From positions 496,001 through 560,000 of the forward strand of contig CAYVTM010000001.1 of the NCBI GenBank assembly GCA_964454645.1: DNA of 64,000 bases, read 5' to 3'. The notes beneath the pieces were generated by a model. That model was not told where the DNA came from. It made no database searches and was given only the letters and a program-made list of their open reading frames with translations. Below are positions 16,649 to 25,285 of the stretch, in pieces. The stretch comes from CAYVTM01 sp964454645 (GTDB lineage Bacteria > Bacteroidota > Bacteroidia > Sphingobacteriales > Sphingobacteriaceae). Numbering within the stretch: the first letter of the stretch is position 1; each line of letters begins with the position of its first letter. Position numbers and translations under genes: made by a program.

Positions 16649-18037
16649 ATGCAAAGTTACAAGGAATTTCTTGATTTAAGTGTGGGTTTCCCTCAGGAAG
16701 GATTCGAAGTTATTGATGATGAGCTGTATTTTCACGACTTAAATCTGATGGAGATGATTGAAACTTATGGTACTCCTCTGCGTTTTACCTATTTACCTAT
16801 CATCTCTAAAAAAATACAACAGGCAAAGCTCTGGTTTCAACGTGCAATTGTAAATAACAATTACCGAGGGAACTATACTTATTGCTACTGTACGAAGAGT
16901 TCTCATTTCCGTCATATCCTCGAAGAGGCTTTAAAAAATGATATCCATTTGGAAACCTCTTCCGCTTTTGATATGCCGATTATTGACAACCTCGAGAAAA
17001 AAGGTGTGTTGGATAAAGATGTAACGGTTATTTGTAACGGCTTTAAAAAAGATCAATATAAACAATACATCGTGGATATGATTCACGATGGATTCACCAA
17101 TATTATTCCGGTACTGGATAATAAAGAAGAGTTTTATTTCTACGATGATGAGCTGGATGTGGATTGTAACCTTGGTATTCGTATTGCTTCGGAAGAGCAA
17201 CCCGATTCGCAGTTCTATACCTCTCGTTTAGGAATACGTATGGAGGATGTTATTGATTTTTATCATACAAAGATTGAGAAACATCCTAATTTCAAATTAA
17301 AGCTCCTGCATTTCTTTATCAACTCTGGTATATCGGATACACAATATTACTGGAACGAATTAGAGAAATATGTAACTCTTTATTGTAAATTCAAGAAAGT
17401 AAACCCTGATCTTAGCTATTTGGATATCGGCGGAGGTATGCCTTTTAAAAACTCTCTGACTTTTGATTTCGATTACGAATACATGGTGAATGAAATCGTA
17501 AAACGTATCAAAGAAATTTGTGCAGAACACGATGTAATAGAGCCGGATATCATTACCGAATTCGGTAAATATACGGTTGCGGAAGCTTCCGGAATTCTTT
17601 ATAAGGTTTTGGGACGTAAGCAACAAAACGATCGTGAAAAATGGTTGATGTTGGATGGAAGTTTCATTACCAATCTCCCCGATGTTTGGGCTTTGAATCA
17701 ACGCTATATTTTATTGCCGATCAATAATTGGGATGCCGAATACGAGCGTGTCAACTTAGGGGGTATTACCTGTGATGGCCAGGATTATTATAATCAGGAA
17801 GCGCACATGAGTAACGTATTTATGCCTAAGACTCGTAAAGTACAGTACATGGGCTTCTTCCATACCGGTGCTTATCAGGAAGTACTGAGCGGATACGGAG
17901 GTGTACATCATTGTTTATTACCTCATCCGAAACATATTTTAATCAGAAAGAACCGTGATGAAACTTTCAATTATGAAGTTTTCGGTGAAGAACAAAACAG
18001 TAAACAGGTATTGAAGTTATTAGGATACAATTCATAA
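16649..18037 (+). CDS. speA: Arginine decarboxylase (short, PLP-dependent, SpeA-type)
   Basis: Decarboxylates arginine to agmatine, the first step of polyamine synthesis. A fold-III PLP enzyme: the cofactor Lys is in YCYCTKSSHFRHILEEAL, the glycine-rich phosphate loop in LDIGGGMPFKNS, and the substrate-specificity Cys-Asp motif in GGITCDGQDYY. The 462-aa length is that of the short Bacteroidota form, lacking the additional domains of the 630-aa E. coli SpeA. It is transcribed divergently from arginase and has a matching -7 element, so the two genes probably control how arginine is shared between ornithine/urea and agmatine. Confidence 0.9.
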   Translation: MQSYKEFLDLSVGFPQEGFEVIDDELYFHDLNLMEMIETYGTPLRFTYLPIISKKIQQAKLWFQRAIVNNNYRGNYTYCYCTKSSHFRHILEEALKNDIHLETSSAFDMPIIDNLEKKGVLDKDVTVICNGFKKDQYKQYIVDMIHDGFTNIIPVLDNKEEFYFYDDELDVDCNLGIRIASEEQPDSQFYTSRLGIRMEDVIDFYHTKIEKHPNFKLKLLHFFINSGISDTQYYWNELEKYVTLYCKFKKVNPDLSYLDIGGGMPFKNSLTFDFDYEYMVNEIVKRIKEICAEHDVIEPDIITEFGKYTVAEASGILYKVLGRKQQNDREKWLMLDGSFITNLPDVWALNQRYILLPINNWDAEYERVNLGGITCDGQDYYNQEAHMSNVFMPKTRKVQYMGFFHTGAYQEVLSGYGGVHHCLLPHPKHILIRKNRDETFNYEVFGEEQNSKQVLKLLGYNS

Positions 18038-18052
18038 GAAATACAGATGTTA

Positions 18053-18080
18053 ACCGGAGGTATTGTATTAAGCCTTCGGA
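18053..18080. terminator. Weak hairpin between speA and ubiX
   Basis: CCGGAGG pairs with CCTTCGG (one G-U pair) across an AT loop in the convergent speA/ubiX gap. There is no clear T-run, so termination is only possible. Confidence 0.3.
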
Positions 18081-18083
18081 TAA

Positions 18084-18650
18084 TTATGAGTATTCTCCCC
18101 AACGATAGCTATCGTTTTCCAAGCCACATAGATCGATTACCCGATCAATTACCGTAGCGGCTAAAGCTTCGAAATTTTGGGGTTTACTGTAAAAGGACGG
18201 GCTTGCAGGACAAATAATTCCGCCGGCCTCGGTCACCGTCTTCATGTTTTGTATATGAATTAGACTGATGGGCGTATCGCGCGTAAGTAAAATCAGCTTT
18301 CGTCTTTCTTTCAGTATAACATCTGCTGTACGTGTTAGTAAATCGTTGGAAACGCCGGAGGCTATACGTGCCAGGGTTCCCATGCTGCAGGGAGCAACGA
18401 TTAAGGTATCATATTTTGCGGAACCCGAAGCAAATGGTGCCATAAAATCCATCTTATCATAAAATTTGAATGGGTATTGGTTATAATCTGCGGAGCCTAA
18501 TTCGTATTTCCATACCTCCTTTGCATTATCCGACATCAGTACTGCAACCTCGTCGGTTTGATTTTTCAGGCGTATCAGGCTTTCTAACAATACCTTCGCA
18601 TAGATAGCACCACTTGCGCCGCTAATACCGACTACAATCTTTTTTCCCAT
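18084..18650 (-). CDS. ubiX: Flavin prenyltransferase UbiX
   Basis: Makes prenylated FMN, the cofactor of UbiD-type decarboxylases. The N-terminal flavodoxin-like motif GISGASGAIYAKVLLESL, the AKYDTLIVAPCSMGTLARIASGVSNDLLTR segment and the RKLILLTRDTPISLIHIQNM segment are characteristic. The 188-aa length is normal. No ubiD is adjacent. It is convergent with speA. Confidence 0.94.
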   Translation of the reverse strand: MGKKIVVGISGASGAIYAKVLLESLIRLKNQTDEVAVLMSDNAKEVWKYELGSADYNQYPFKFYDKMDFMAPFASGSAKYDTLIVAPCSMGTLARIASGVSNDLLTRTADVILKERRKLILLTRDTPISLIHIQNMKTVTEAGGIICPASPSFYSKPQNFEALAATVIDRVIDLCGLENDSYRWGEYS

Positions 18651-18750
18651 TTCTTACAATCTTAGAACAATTCCAAAGTTAATGCCTTTATAGTATAAAT
18701 AAGTTAAAATCAGGTACGATTTTTGGTAACGAAAAACCGGTAAATAAAAA

Positions 18751-18815
18751 AGGGCCGAAAGATTGCTCTTTTCGACCCTACATCTACCTATGAAAAACAT
18801 GCCCTTAGAGGGCAT
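18751..18815 (+). ncRNA. Two consecutive hairpins in the ubiX/thioredoxin divergent gap, candidate leader RNA
   Basis: Hairpin 1: AGGGCCGAAA / TTTCGACCCT (18751-18779) with one internal mismatch. Hairpin 2: ATGCCCT-TAG-AGGGCAT (18799-18815), a perfect 7-bp stem with a 3-nt loop. Both lie 5' of the thioredoxin-like gene on the plus strand. Neither serves an upstream gene as terminator since the flanking genes are divergent. A cis-acting leader is possible; class unknown. Confidence 0.35.
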
Positions 18816-18873
18816 ATCAAATATAAAAAAATTTATATATTCAGCAAAATTTATTTTTATTATTGATTTATGA
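18790..18873 (+). CDS. Possible 27-codon leader peptide ORF
   Basis: An ATG at 18790, inside the hairpin region, opens a 27-codon frame beginning MKNMPLEGIS and ending ...FIIDL. Its TGA overlaps the next gene's ATG as ATGA (18870-18873), the arrangement of translational coupling. Composition is AT-rich and hydrophobic/basic. It could be a chance ORF; the exact ATGA overlap is the only positive sign. Confidence 0.25.
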   Translation: MKNMPLEGISNIKKFIYSAKFIFIIDL

Positions 18874-19400
18874 ACATAAGACACTCGTTATCAGCTATAT
18901 TGATCCTTTTCCTGGGGCTGATTGTATTTAACACGGATGATCAGATACCCAACACCTTCCAATGGTTAAGTTTTGAGCAGGCAGATGCTTTACATAAAGA
19001 TGAGCCTAAAAAAATCTTAATTGACATCTATACGGATTGGTGCGGATGGTGTAAGAAAATGGATAAATTCACTTATACCGACCCGGGTATTATTCGTCAA
19101 TTGAATGAAGATTACTATGTAGTGAAGTTCAATGCCGAATCGAAAGATTCTGTCAGATTTAATAATCGTACGTTTTATTTTAAACCGGAATACAAGGCCC
19201 ATGAACTGGCAGTAGGACTGTTGCAGGGACGTATGTCCTACCCTTCTACCATATTTTTGGATGAAAACTTAAATGTATTAACTGTTGTTCCGGGTTATTT
19301 AACTCCCGACAATTTAGCGCCTATCCTTACCTATTTTGGCGATGATCATTACAAGACCAAGAAATGGGAGGAATTTGAAAAGCAGTATAAGAAAAACTAA
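18870..19400 (+). CDS. Exported thioredoxin-fold protein (CGWC motif)
   Basis: A 176-aa thioredoxin-like protein. Residues ~8-22 form a hydrophobic signal or anchor (LSAILILFLGLIVFN); the fold starts near residue 30 with ILIDIYTDWCGWCKKMDKFTY, giving the redox pair Cys-Gly-Trp-Cys, and the cis-Pro region is SYPSTIFLDENL. This resembles the DUF255/thiol:disulfide DsbD-gamma-like group that works in the periplasm. Specific partner proteins are unknown. It ends at a bidirectional terminator before tRNA-His. Confidence 0.85.
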   Translation: MNIRHSLSAILILFLGLIVFNTDDQIPNTFQWLSFEQADALHKDEPKKILIDIYTDWCGWCKKMDKFTYTDPGIIRQLNEDYYVVKFNAESKDSVRFNNRTFYFKPEYKAHELAVGLLQGRMSYPSTIFLDENLNVLTVVPGYLTPDNLAPILTYFGDDHYKTKKWEEFEKQYKKN

Positions 19401-19413
19401 TACGATTTAAAAC

Positions 19414-19440
19414 AAAAAGGCGACATAAGGTCGCCTTTTA
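19414..19440. terminator. Bidirectional terminator between the thioredoxin gene and tRNA-His
   Basis: AAAAGGCGAC-ATAAG-GTCGCCTTTT, a perfect 10-bp stem with A/T flanks. Confidence 0.85.
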
Positions 19441-19447
19441 CATTTCG

Positions 19448-19522
19448 GGTGGAAGACCGGGCTCGAACCGGCGACCCCTAGAACCACAATCTAGTACTCT
19501 AACCAACTGAGCTACATCCACC
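19448..19522 (-). tRNA. tRNA-His(GTG)
   Basis: Reverse strand folds into a full cloverleaf: D-arm GCTCAGTTGGTTAGAG, anticodon stem CTAGA/TCTAG with loop TTGTGGT (anticodon GTG), and T-arm with GGTTCGAGC. An extra 5' G (G-1) pairs with the discriminator C73, the identity feature of tRNA-His. The acceptor stem has one U-U mismatch. CCA is not encoded. Confidence 0.95.
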
Positions 19523-19605
19523 GTTTTCGGATTACAAAAATAGAACTCTTCGGCACTTTTTACAATAATTTTTTAAAATTATCTATTTTCGACAAAATTC
19601 TCTCA

Positions 19606-21012
19606 ATGCTTTTTAACTCTTTTGAATATCTTCTGTTCTTTCCGCTGGTAGCTATCCTCTATTATCTACTTGCACATCAGCATCGTTGGGCATTGCTTTT
19701 AGGGGCAAGCTGCATTTTTTACATGTATTTTGTACCTGCATACATTCTGATACTTTTTGTATTGATCGGAGTGGATTATGTGGCGGGCATTTGGATTGAA
19801 GCATCACAAAAAAATAAAAAGACGCTTTTAGTACTTAGTTTAATTGCCAATATCTCCGGACTAGCCTTGTTTAAATACTATAATTTTATCGCAGAAAATA
19901 TAAACTTCTTTTTGGGTACGGAACCTCCGGCTATCCCTTATTTATCCATATTACTTCCGATAGGTTTATCATTCCATACTTTCCAATCGATGGCTTATAC
20001 CATAGAAGTGTATCGGGGGAAGCAAAAAGCCGAACACCATTTAGGTATTTATGCGCTTTATGTTTTGTTCTTTCCGCAATTAGTTGCCGGACCGATCGAA
20101 CGTCCTCAAAATATGCTGCCTCAATTTTATAAACTACATCGTTTCAAGCATCCGGAAATGATGCTGGGTATCAATCGTATTCTTTGGGGTTTGTTTAAAA
20201 AGGTTGTTATCGCCGACAGGCTTGCTTTAATTGTTAATCCGATTTATAATAATCCCGAAAATTATGATTCGCTGAGTTTATTGATTGCGACTTATTTATT
20301 TGCCTTTCAAATTTATTGCGACTTCTCAGGATACTGTGATATTGCCATCGGTTCAGCAAAAATATTAGGTTTTAAATTATCCGAAAATTTTAAACAGCCT
20401 TATCTCGCTCAAAGCCCTGGAGAATTTTGGCGACGCTGGCATATTACCCTCTCCCAATGGTTTCGCGATTACCTGTACATTCCTTTAGGAGGAAACCGTA
20501 AGGGTATTCCGAAGCAGGCACTCTTCTTGCTCATTGTATTTTTAATAAGTGGATTATGGCATGGAGCACATTGGCATTATGTGGCCTGGGGAGCTTATCA
20601 CGGAGTATTGGTGGCCTTGCCGGTTTTGTTCTTTAAGGCACAAAGCACCACAAGCGAAAAGAGAAATTACTTTAAGATATTCCTGTGTTTTCATTTGGTA
20701 TTAGTATCCTGGATTCTCTTCCGTGCCAATACACTGAGCGATGCCTGGTACATTGCCCGGCAAATTATTGGACTCCCCGTACAATTCCCGGCATTTTCAG
20801 AAGTGTTTTTGTTCAGTGATATACGCTCGATTTCCGAAATAGGGATATCATTTCTTTTAATTATACTGATGATGATCGCTGAAGCGAAAAGTATACCCTT
20901 CAATTTTAATGAGCGAAATTTCAAGCGTTATAGTTATTATATGCTGATGCTTTTATTGATTTTGATTATGGGGCAAACCAATAAACTCGATTTCATTTAT
21001 TTTCAGTTTTAA
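19606..21012 (+). CDS. MBOAT family O-acyltransferase, AlgI-like
   Basis: A polytopic inner-membrane acyltransferase of 468 aa that transfers acyl (often acetyl) groups to extracytoplasmic sugars. It opens with the typical LFNSFEYLLFFPLVAILYYLL, has the conserved RRWHITLSQWFRDYLYIPLGGNRKG block and the catalytic His in SGLWHGAHWHYVAWGAYHG. The following gene is an SGNH-like protein, the usual extracytoplasmic partner in AlgI/AlgX or DltB/DltD-type systems, so the pair probably acetylates a surface glycan. The glycan is unknown. Confidence 0.9.
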   Translation: MLFNSFEYLLFFPLVAILYYLLAHQHRWALLLGASCIFYMYFVPAYILILFVLIGVDYVAGIWIEASQKNKKTLLVLSLIANISGLALFKYYNFIAENINFFLGTEPPAIPYLSILLPIGLSFHTFQSMAYTIEVYRGKQKAEHHLGIYALYVLFFPQLVAGPIERPQNMLPQFYKLHRFKHPEMMLGINRILWGLFKKVVIADRLALIVNPIYNNPENYDSLSLLIATYLFAFQIYCDFSGYCDIAIGSAKILGFKLSENFKQPYLAQSPGEFWRRWHITLSQWFRDYLYIPLGGNRKGIPKQALFLLIVFLISGLWHGAHWHYVAWGAYHGVLVALPVLFFKAQSTTSEKRNYFKIFLCFHLVLVSWILFRANTLSDAWYIARQIIGLPVQFPAFSEVFLFSDIRSISEIGISFLLIILMMIAEAKSIPFNFNERNFKRYSYYMLMLLLILIMGQTNKLDFIYFQF

Positions 21013-21015
21013 ATC

Positions 21016-21927
21016 ATGAAAAGTATCCTACGTACATTTATGTTTCTGCTTATTCTGGTTATACTGTATTACCTGTGTTATATCCTGTTGTTCAGGATTG
21101 AAATAAAAAAAGACAAACCTCTCGTTTCCGTTTTTCAAAACGAACTCATCAGCAATTATTACAATTCATATTATACCTTTAGCCGGCTCGATACGAGTAA
21201 AGTGTACGACTATATTTTTATAGGCTCTTCACATACTTACCATAGTTTCGATCCGCAAATTTTCGAAGAGCGGGGATATGAAAGTTATAATCTGGGCTCG
21301 ACTAATCAGACACCTTTGAATTCATATTATTTGCTGGAATATCTTCCCATACATACTAAAAAATTAATCCTCGAAATTTATCCCGAAGCCTCTAACAATT
21401 CCGGTAAAGAATCTTTTTTTGATTTGGTTAATAATTTAACAGGTATAAAGCCTCTTCTTGGGATGTCGGCAGCTATTTGGGACCTCCGGTGCTTTAATTT
21501 ACTGAGCATACACCCCATCCTACACAATTACAATCGTACACACAGCATTTTAGAACCGGAGAACGATAGAGGATATGTAGGCTATGATTCGGTTTTAACC
21601 GATACAAACCGGGTAGCTTCCTTTGTATTGAATACCGGACAACTGGATAAGCAATTGAAGTATATACAACGTATCATCGATTGGTGTAAATCAAAAAACA
21701 TAGAAGCTATTTTGGTTTACGCACCTATCCCCCATAAACATAAACTGATTCATGAGGATTATTTTACAGACCGTATTCAAATCTTATCTACCGGAGAATC
21801 CATTCTGTTTATTAACAAAGGAAGAAATCATGACTTGAACGATCACCTGCATTTTTACGACGATAATCATTTAAATACAGAGGGTGTTCGTATCTTTAAC
21901 CATCTCTTACTGGAAGAATTAAAATGA
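21016..21927 (+). CDS. SGNH-like membrane-anchored protein, partner of the MBOAT acyltransferase
   Basis: A 303-aa protein with one N-terminal TM (residues ~5-24, LRTFMFLLILVILYYLCYIL). Block I-like motif YIFIGSSHTYHSFDP provides the nucleophile Ser candidate and the C-terminal FYDDNHLNTEGVRIF provides the Asp-x-x-His pair. Middle blocks are weak, so family membership is inferred from these motifs and the location 3 bp after the MBOAT stop. It would take the acyl group from the MBOAT protein to the sugar acceptor in the periplasm. Its stop overlaps the next gene (ATGA). Confidence 0.7.
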   Translation: MKSILRTFMFLLILVILYYLCYILLFRIEIKKDKPLVSVFQNELISNYYNSYYTFSRLDTSKVYDYIFIGSSHTYHSFDPQIFEERGYESYNLGSTNQTPLNSYYLLEYLPIHTKKLILEIYPEASNNSGKESFFDLVNNLTGIKPLLGMSAAIWDLRCFNLLSIHPILHNYNRTHSILEPENDRGYVGYDSVLTDTNRVASFVLNTGQLDKQLKYIQRIIDWCKSKNIEAILVYAPIPHKHKLIHEDYFTDRIQILSTGESILFINKGRNHDLNDHLHFYDDNHLNTEGVRIFNHLLLEELK

Positions 21928-23192
21928 AGCGACTCAGAAAATTGTCAGATTCAGTTACGGAAATTTTTTCCAATCCCAGGCAATTAAAACTTTTGTTATG
22001 GTTGAGCTTGGGAATTCGTTTGCTGTTTTTTATTTCAGATGGGCATAACGGTGATTTCGATTTTTTTGAACATTGGGCAGATCGTATCGTCCATCAGGGC
22101 TTTACCAATATTTATTCCATACAGACAGATCGATTCGAATGTGATTATCCGCCTTTATATTTATATGTACTGGCTTTCTTCGGCCATATTTTTAATTTCT
22201 TCGGACTGCCTGTACACACGCATCTCTTCGATACTTTTCTGAAGCTGTTTAATTTATTAGTCGAAGCTGTTTTTTTATATAGCTTCTATAAAAAAAACTC
22301 CAATAAAATATTTTTGTTTGTGATGCTGATATCCCCCGTAACCCTTTTAAACGCTTATGGATGGGGACAAATAGACATACTTTATACCATCTTATTGTTC
22401 TCTACAATTTTTGCGCTCAGCAATCAGAACTTATATAGTGCAGCTCTGTTTTTAGGTTTATCCCTGTCCTTGAAAACTCAAACCTTATTGTTTGTTCCTA
22501 TCATTGGACTCTTATTTTTACTTAGCGAAAAAGAATTAGCACATAAAATAAAAGCATTCCTGCTGATGTTGCTTGTTTATCTGACACCCAATATTCCCTT
22601 TATACTTTTTGCACCGGATGCAATGGATTCTATCAATCCGCATATTAGCGCCGCAGGCAGGTACGATTTCATCGCAGTAAACTCCTTTAATCTTTACTGG
22701 GCATTATGGGCGGATTTTGATTTAAAAATGATGCTGAGTTTTCCTCCGAATGATACATTGGTGTTGGGTCTCATCGCCCGAAAACACCTGGCTTATCTTG
22801 TGTTCGGTATGCTATATACTTTTGTGTTGATACAATTATACAAACATCACACAGATCCAAAAAAACTATACGCTTTGTTAGCCTTCTTCTGCTTTTCCTA
22901 TTTTATGTTTTTACCGGAAATGCACGAGCGTTATTTATTTCCCTTTTTCATCTTCAGTGCTTTTCTTTGCTCTTTAGACTCTAAGGAATTTAGATACTTT
23001 ATGCTCATCAGTTTCGTGCATGCACTCAATTTAATTTGGGCTTGGGGCGAACAAAAATATATTAAAGAACAGTGGATTTTCGAATCCACACGTATCATTG
23101 CACTGGCAAGTTTTATAGTTTGGATCTATTACGCCATTGCAACATGGAAACGTTTGAATCAAAAAGATAATCAGTTAGAAAAAGTATTGTGA
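21924..23192 (+). CDS. Polytopic GT-C-like glycosyltransferase (mannosyltransferase-like)
   Basis: A 422-aa membrane protein with about ten hydrophobic segments. The first periplasmic loop contains acidic residues (HNGDFDFFEHWADRI) at the position where GT-C transferases keep their catalytic Asp, and is followed by FECDYPPLYLYVLAFFG. The end of the core has FMFLPEMHERYLFPFFIF, typical of DUF2029/GT39/GT87-like polyprenyl-phosphate-sugar-dependent enzymes. Specific donor and acceptor are unknown. Start overlaps the previous stop by ATGA, so it is coupled with the acyltransferase pair. Confidence 0.7.
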   Translation: MKRLRKLSDSVTEIFSNPRQLKLLLWLSLGIRLLFFISDGHNGDFDFFEHWADRIVHQGFTNIYSIQTDRFECDYPPLYLYVLAFFGHIFNFFGLPVHTHLFDTFLKLFNLLVEAVFLYSFYKKNSNKIFLFVMLISPVTLLNAYGWGQIDILYTILLFSTIFALSNQNLYSAALFLGLSLSLKTQTLLFVPIIGLLFLLSEKELAHKIKAFLLMLLVYLTPNIPFILFAPDAMDSINPHISAAGRYDFIAVNSFNLYWALWADFDLKMMLSFPPNDTLVLGLIARKHLAYLVFGMLYTFVLIQLYKHHTDPKKLYALLAFFCFSYFMFLPEMHERYLFPFFIFSAFLCSLDSKEFRYFMLISFVHALNLIWAWGEQKYIKEQWIFESTRIIALASFIVWIYYAIATWKRLNQKDNQLEKVL

Positions 23193-23665
23193 AGATAGAA
23201 TTGTTTACAGACGGAGCATCGAGAGGCAACCCGGGTCCGGGAGGATATGGTATTATATTACGTGCGGGTAAGCATTATAAAGAAATGTCGGAAGGGTTTC
23301 GCTGTACAACCAATAATCGTATGGAATTGCTCGCTGTGATTAAGGGACTGGAAGAGTTAAAGGTTATTCCCAGCGAAGTTCATGTCTATACCGATTCAAA
23401 ATATGTTGCTGATGCCGTAGAGAAAGGATGGGTGTTCGCCTGGCAAAAGAAAGGGTTTAAGGATAAAAAGAATCCGGATTTATGGATACGTTTTTTAAAT
23501 GTCTATAAATTACACAACGTAAAATTCAATTGGATACGCGGACACGACGGGCACCCCGAAAACGAACGCTGTGATGAGCTTGCGGTATTGGCAGCTCAGC
23601 AAAAAGAATTGAAAATAGATTCGGTTTACGAACAGGAAAATAAAGCCGGAAGAACCTTACTATAA
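23189..23665 (+). CDS. rnhA: Ribonuclease HI
   Basis: Cleaves the RNA strand of RNA:DNA hybrids. The catalytic carboxylates are visible: Asp in ELFTDGASRGNPGPGGYG, Glu in NNRMELLAVIKGL, Asp in VYTDSKYV and Asp in NERCDELAVLAA. Also present is the basic-protrusion-like WVFAWQKKGFKDKKNPDLW and the His in RGHDGHPENE. The start is a GTG at 23189 overlapping the previous TGA (GTGA), because no ATG stands before the first catalytic motif. Housekeeping gene at the end of a glycan operon; the coupling is probably incidental. Confidence 0.94.
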   Translation: MKIELFTDGASRGNPGPGGYGIILRAGKHYKEMSEGFRCTTNNRMELLAVIKGLEELKVIPSEVHVYTDSKYVADAVEKGWVFAWQKKGFKDKKNPDLWIRFLNVYKLHNVKFNWIRGHDGHPENERCDELAVLAAQQKELKIDSVYEQENKAGRTLL

Positions 23666-23678
23666 TTTTTTCTGTTTT

Positions 23679-24713
23679 TTATTTACCAACCAGCTCCAGG
23701 CGTTCAACGGGAGAATACTCCGCCATCAAAGCTTCCGCTTTTTCGACCATCTCTACAGAGCCAATAAAAATGGGAGTCCGTTGATGCAAAGAAGTTACTT
23801 CAATGTCCAAAATACGGTTCAGCCCATCCGAAGCTTTGCCTCCCGCCTGCTCAACAATAAAGGCTAAGGGATTACATTCGTAAATGATACGTAACTTTCC
23901 CTTCGGAGCACCGTAGGAAGAAGGATAAATAAAGATTCCGCCTTTCAATAAATTCCGGTGAAAATCAGCAACCATCGAACCGATGTAACGAGAGGAATAA
24001 GGGCGGTTGGTAGCTTCATCGATCTCCTGACAATACTTAATATATTTTTTAACACCATCCGGAAAATGAATATAATTACCTTCATTCACCGAATAGAATC
24101 TTCCGGTTTTAGGCATTTTAATGTTCGGGTGCGATAAGCAAAACTCGCCGATAGACGGATCCAAGGTAAACCCGTTCACTCCTCTTCCGGTAGTATATAC
24201 AAACATGGTTGAAGATCCGTAAATTACATAACCCGCTGCCACTTGTTTGGCACCATTTTGCAAAGCCTCTTTGGCATCGCAGCAACCCGATTGAGAGCTG
24301 CGACGATAAATGGCGAAAATAGTTCCTACGGAAACATTCACATCAATATTCGAAGAACCATCCAAGGGATCAATACATACAATATATTCGGCATCTTTAG
24401 AAATATCCGATTCGATCGGAATCACATCATCGTTCTCTTCCGATACCACCATACAACATTCTCCGCCGGCTTTTAAGGCAGCGATGAACTGCTCATTGGC
24501 AAAAACATCTAATTTTTTTACAGCTTCTCCCTGAATATTGGTGGTTCCGGTTTCACCCAGAATATTCACCAATCCGGCTTTGTTAACCTCGCGGTTCACA
24601 ATTTTGGCGGCAATCGCCAAATCCCGGATCAGGCGAGAGAAGCCTCCTTTGGCAAAAGGGAAATCCCCTTGCTTTTCAATAATAAACTGACCGAGTGTTG
24701 TACTGTTCGACAT
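23679..24713 (-). CDS. fbp: Fructose-1,6-bisphosphatase, class I
   Basis: Gluconeogenic hydrolysis of fructose-1,6-bisphosphate to fructose-6-phosphate. The metal-binding DPLDGSSNIDVNVSVGTIF motif, the SEEND pocket and the C-terminal GGIFIYPSSYGAPKGKLRIIYECNPLAFIVEQAGG segment are class I FBPase signatures. The 344-aa length is normal. It is directly followed upstream by the phosphoesterase gene with 6 bp between, in one direction, so the two may be cotranscribed. Confidence 0.96.
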   Translation of the reverse strand: MSNSTTLGQFIIEKQGDFPFAKGGFSRLIRDLAIAAKIVNREVNKAGLVNILGETGTTNIQGEAVKKLDVFANEQFIAALKAGGECCMVVSEENDDVIPIESDISKDAEYIVCIDPLDGSSNIDVNVSVGTIFAIYRRSSQSGCCDAKEALQNGAKQVAAGYVIYGSSTMFVYTTGRGVNGFTLDPSIGEFCLSHPNIKMPKTGRFYSVNEGNYIHFPDGVKKYIKYCQEIDEATNRPYSSRYIGSMVADFHRNLLKGGIFIYPSSYGAPKGKLRIIYECNPLAFIVEQAGGKASDGLNRILDIEVTSLHQRTPIFIGSVEMVEKAEALMAEYSPVERLELVGK

Positions 24714-24719
24714 ATTTTC

Positions 24720-25232
24720 TTATTTATTTGGTACTAATCCCCTAATTCCCAATTCTATCACTTCTAAATCCTGAATCCGTTTTTCATGAATCGCAAAACG
24801 AATCATGGTTTTTACTTTATGAAAACCCTCATTTCCGGCAGCTCCCGGATTAAGGTGTAGCAAATTTAGCTTTTTGTCGGGAATAACCTTCAAAATATGT
24901 GAATGTCCGCAAATAAAAAGATCGGGGGCCTCCTCGAGCAATTGTTTTCGAATCTTGGGATTATAATTTCCGGGATAACCTCCGATATGGGTGATCCACA
25001 CTTTCATGCCCTCACATTCAAAGATTTGATGCAGCGGATGTATGACGCGCAACGCTGCCCCATCAATGTTTCCATACACACCCCGCAGGGGTTTAAAAGC
25101 CGCCAGACGATCCGAAACCTCCACCGTCCCAAAATCCCCCGCGTGCCAGATCTCATCACAATCCTTAAAATATTCGTACACCGCTTCCGGGAAATAACTA
25201 TGAGTGTCTGATAATAAACCGATTCTTTTCAA
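24720..25232 (-). CDS. YfcE/MJ0936-type metallophosphoesterase
   Basis: A 170-aa calcineurin-like phosphodiesterase. Metal-ligand motifs in order: LLSDTHSYFP (D-x-H), WHAGDFG (GD), VYGNIDG (GN-D), VWITHIGGYPG (H), FICGHSHI (GH-H). Members hydrolyse phosphodiester model substrates; the cellular substrate is not known. It lies upstream of fbp in the same direction. Its 5' end at 25232 marks the border between the housekeeping block and the toxin locus. Confidence 0.9.
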   Translation of the reverse strand: MKRIGLLSDTHSYFPEAVYEYFKDCDEIWHAGDFGTVEVSDRLAAFKPLRGVYGNIDGAALRVIHPLHQIFECEGMKVWITHIGGYPGNYNPKIRKQLLEEAPDLFICGHSHILKVIPDKKLNLLHLNPGAAGNEGFHKVKTMIRFAIHEKRIQDLEVIELGIRGLVPNK

Positions 25233-25285
25233 TGGTCAAATTATTAGTTGTTAATGGTTGCTAATTGATTTTGTTGCGCCGGTAA

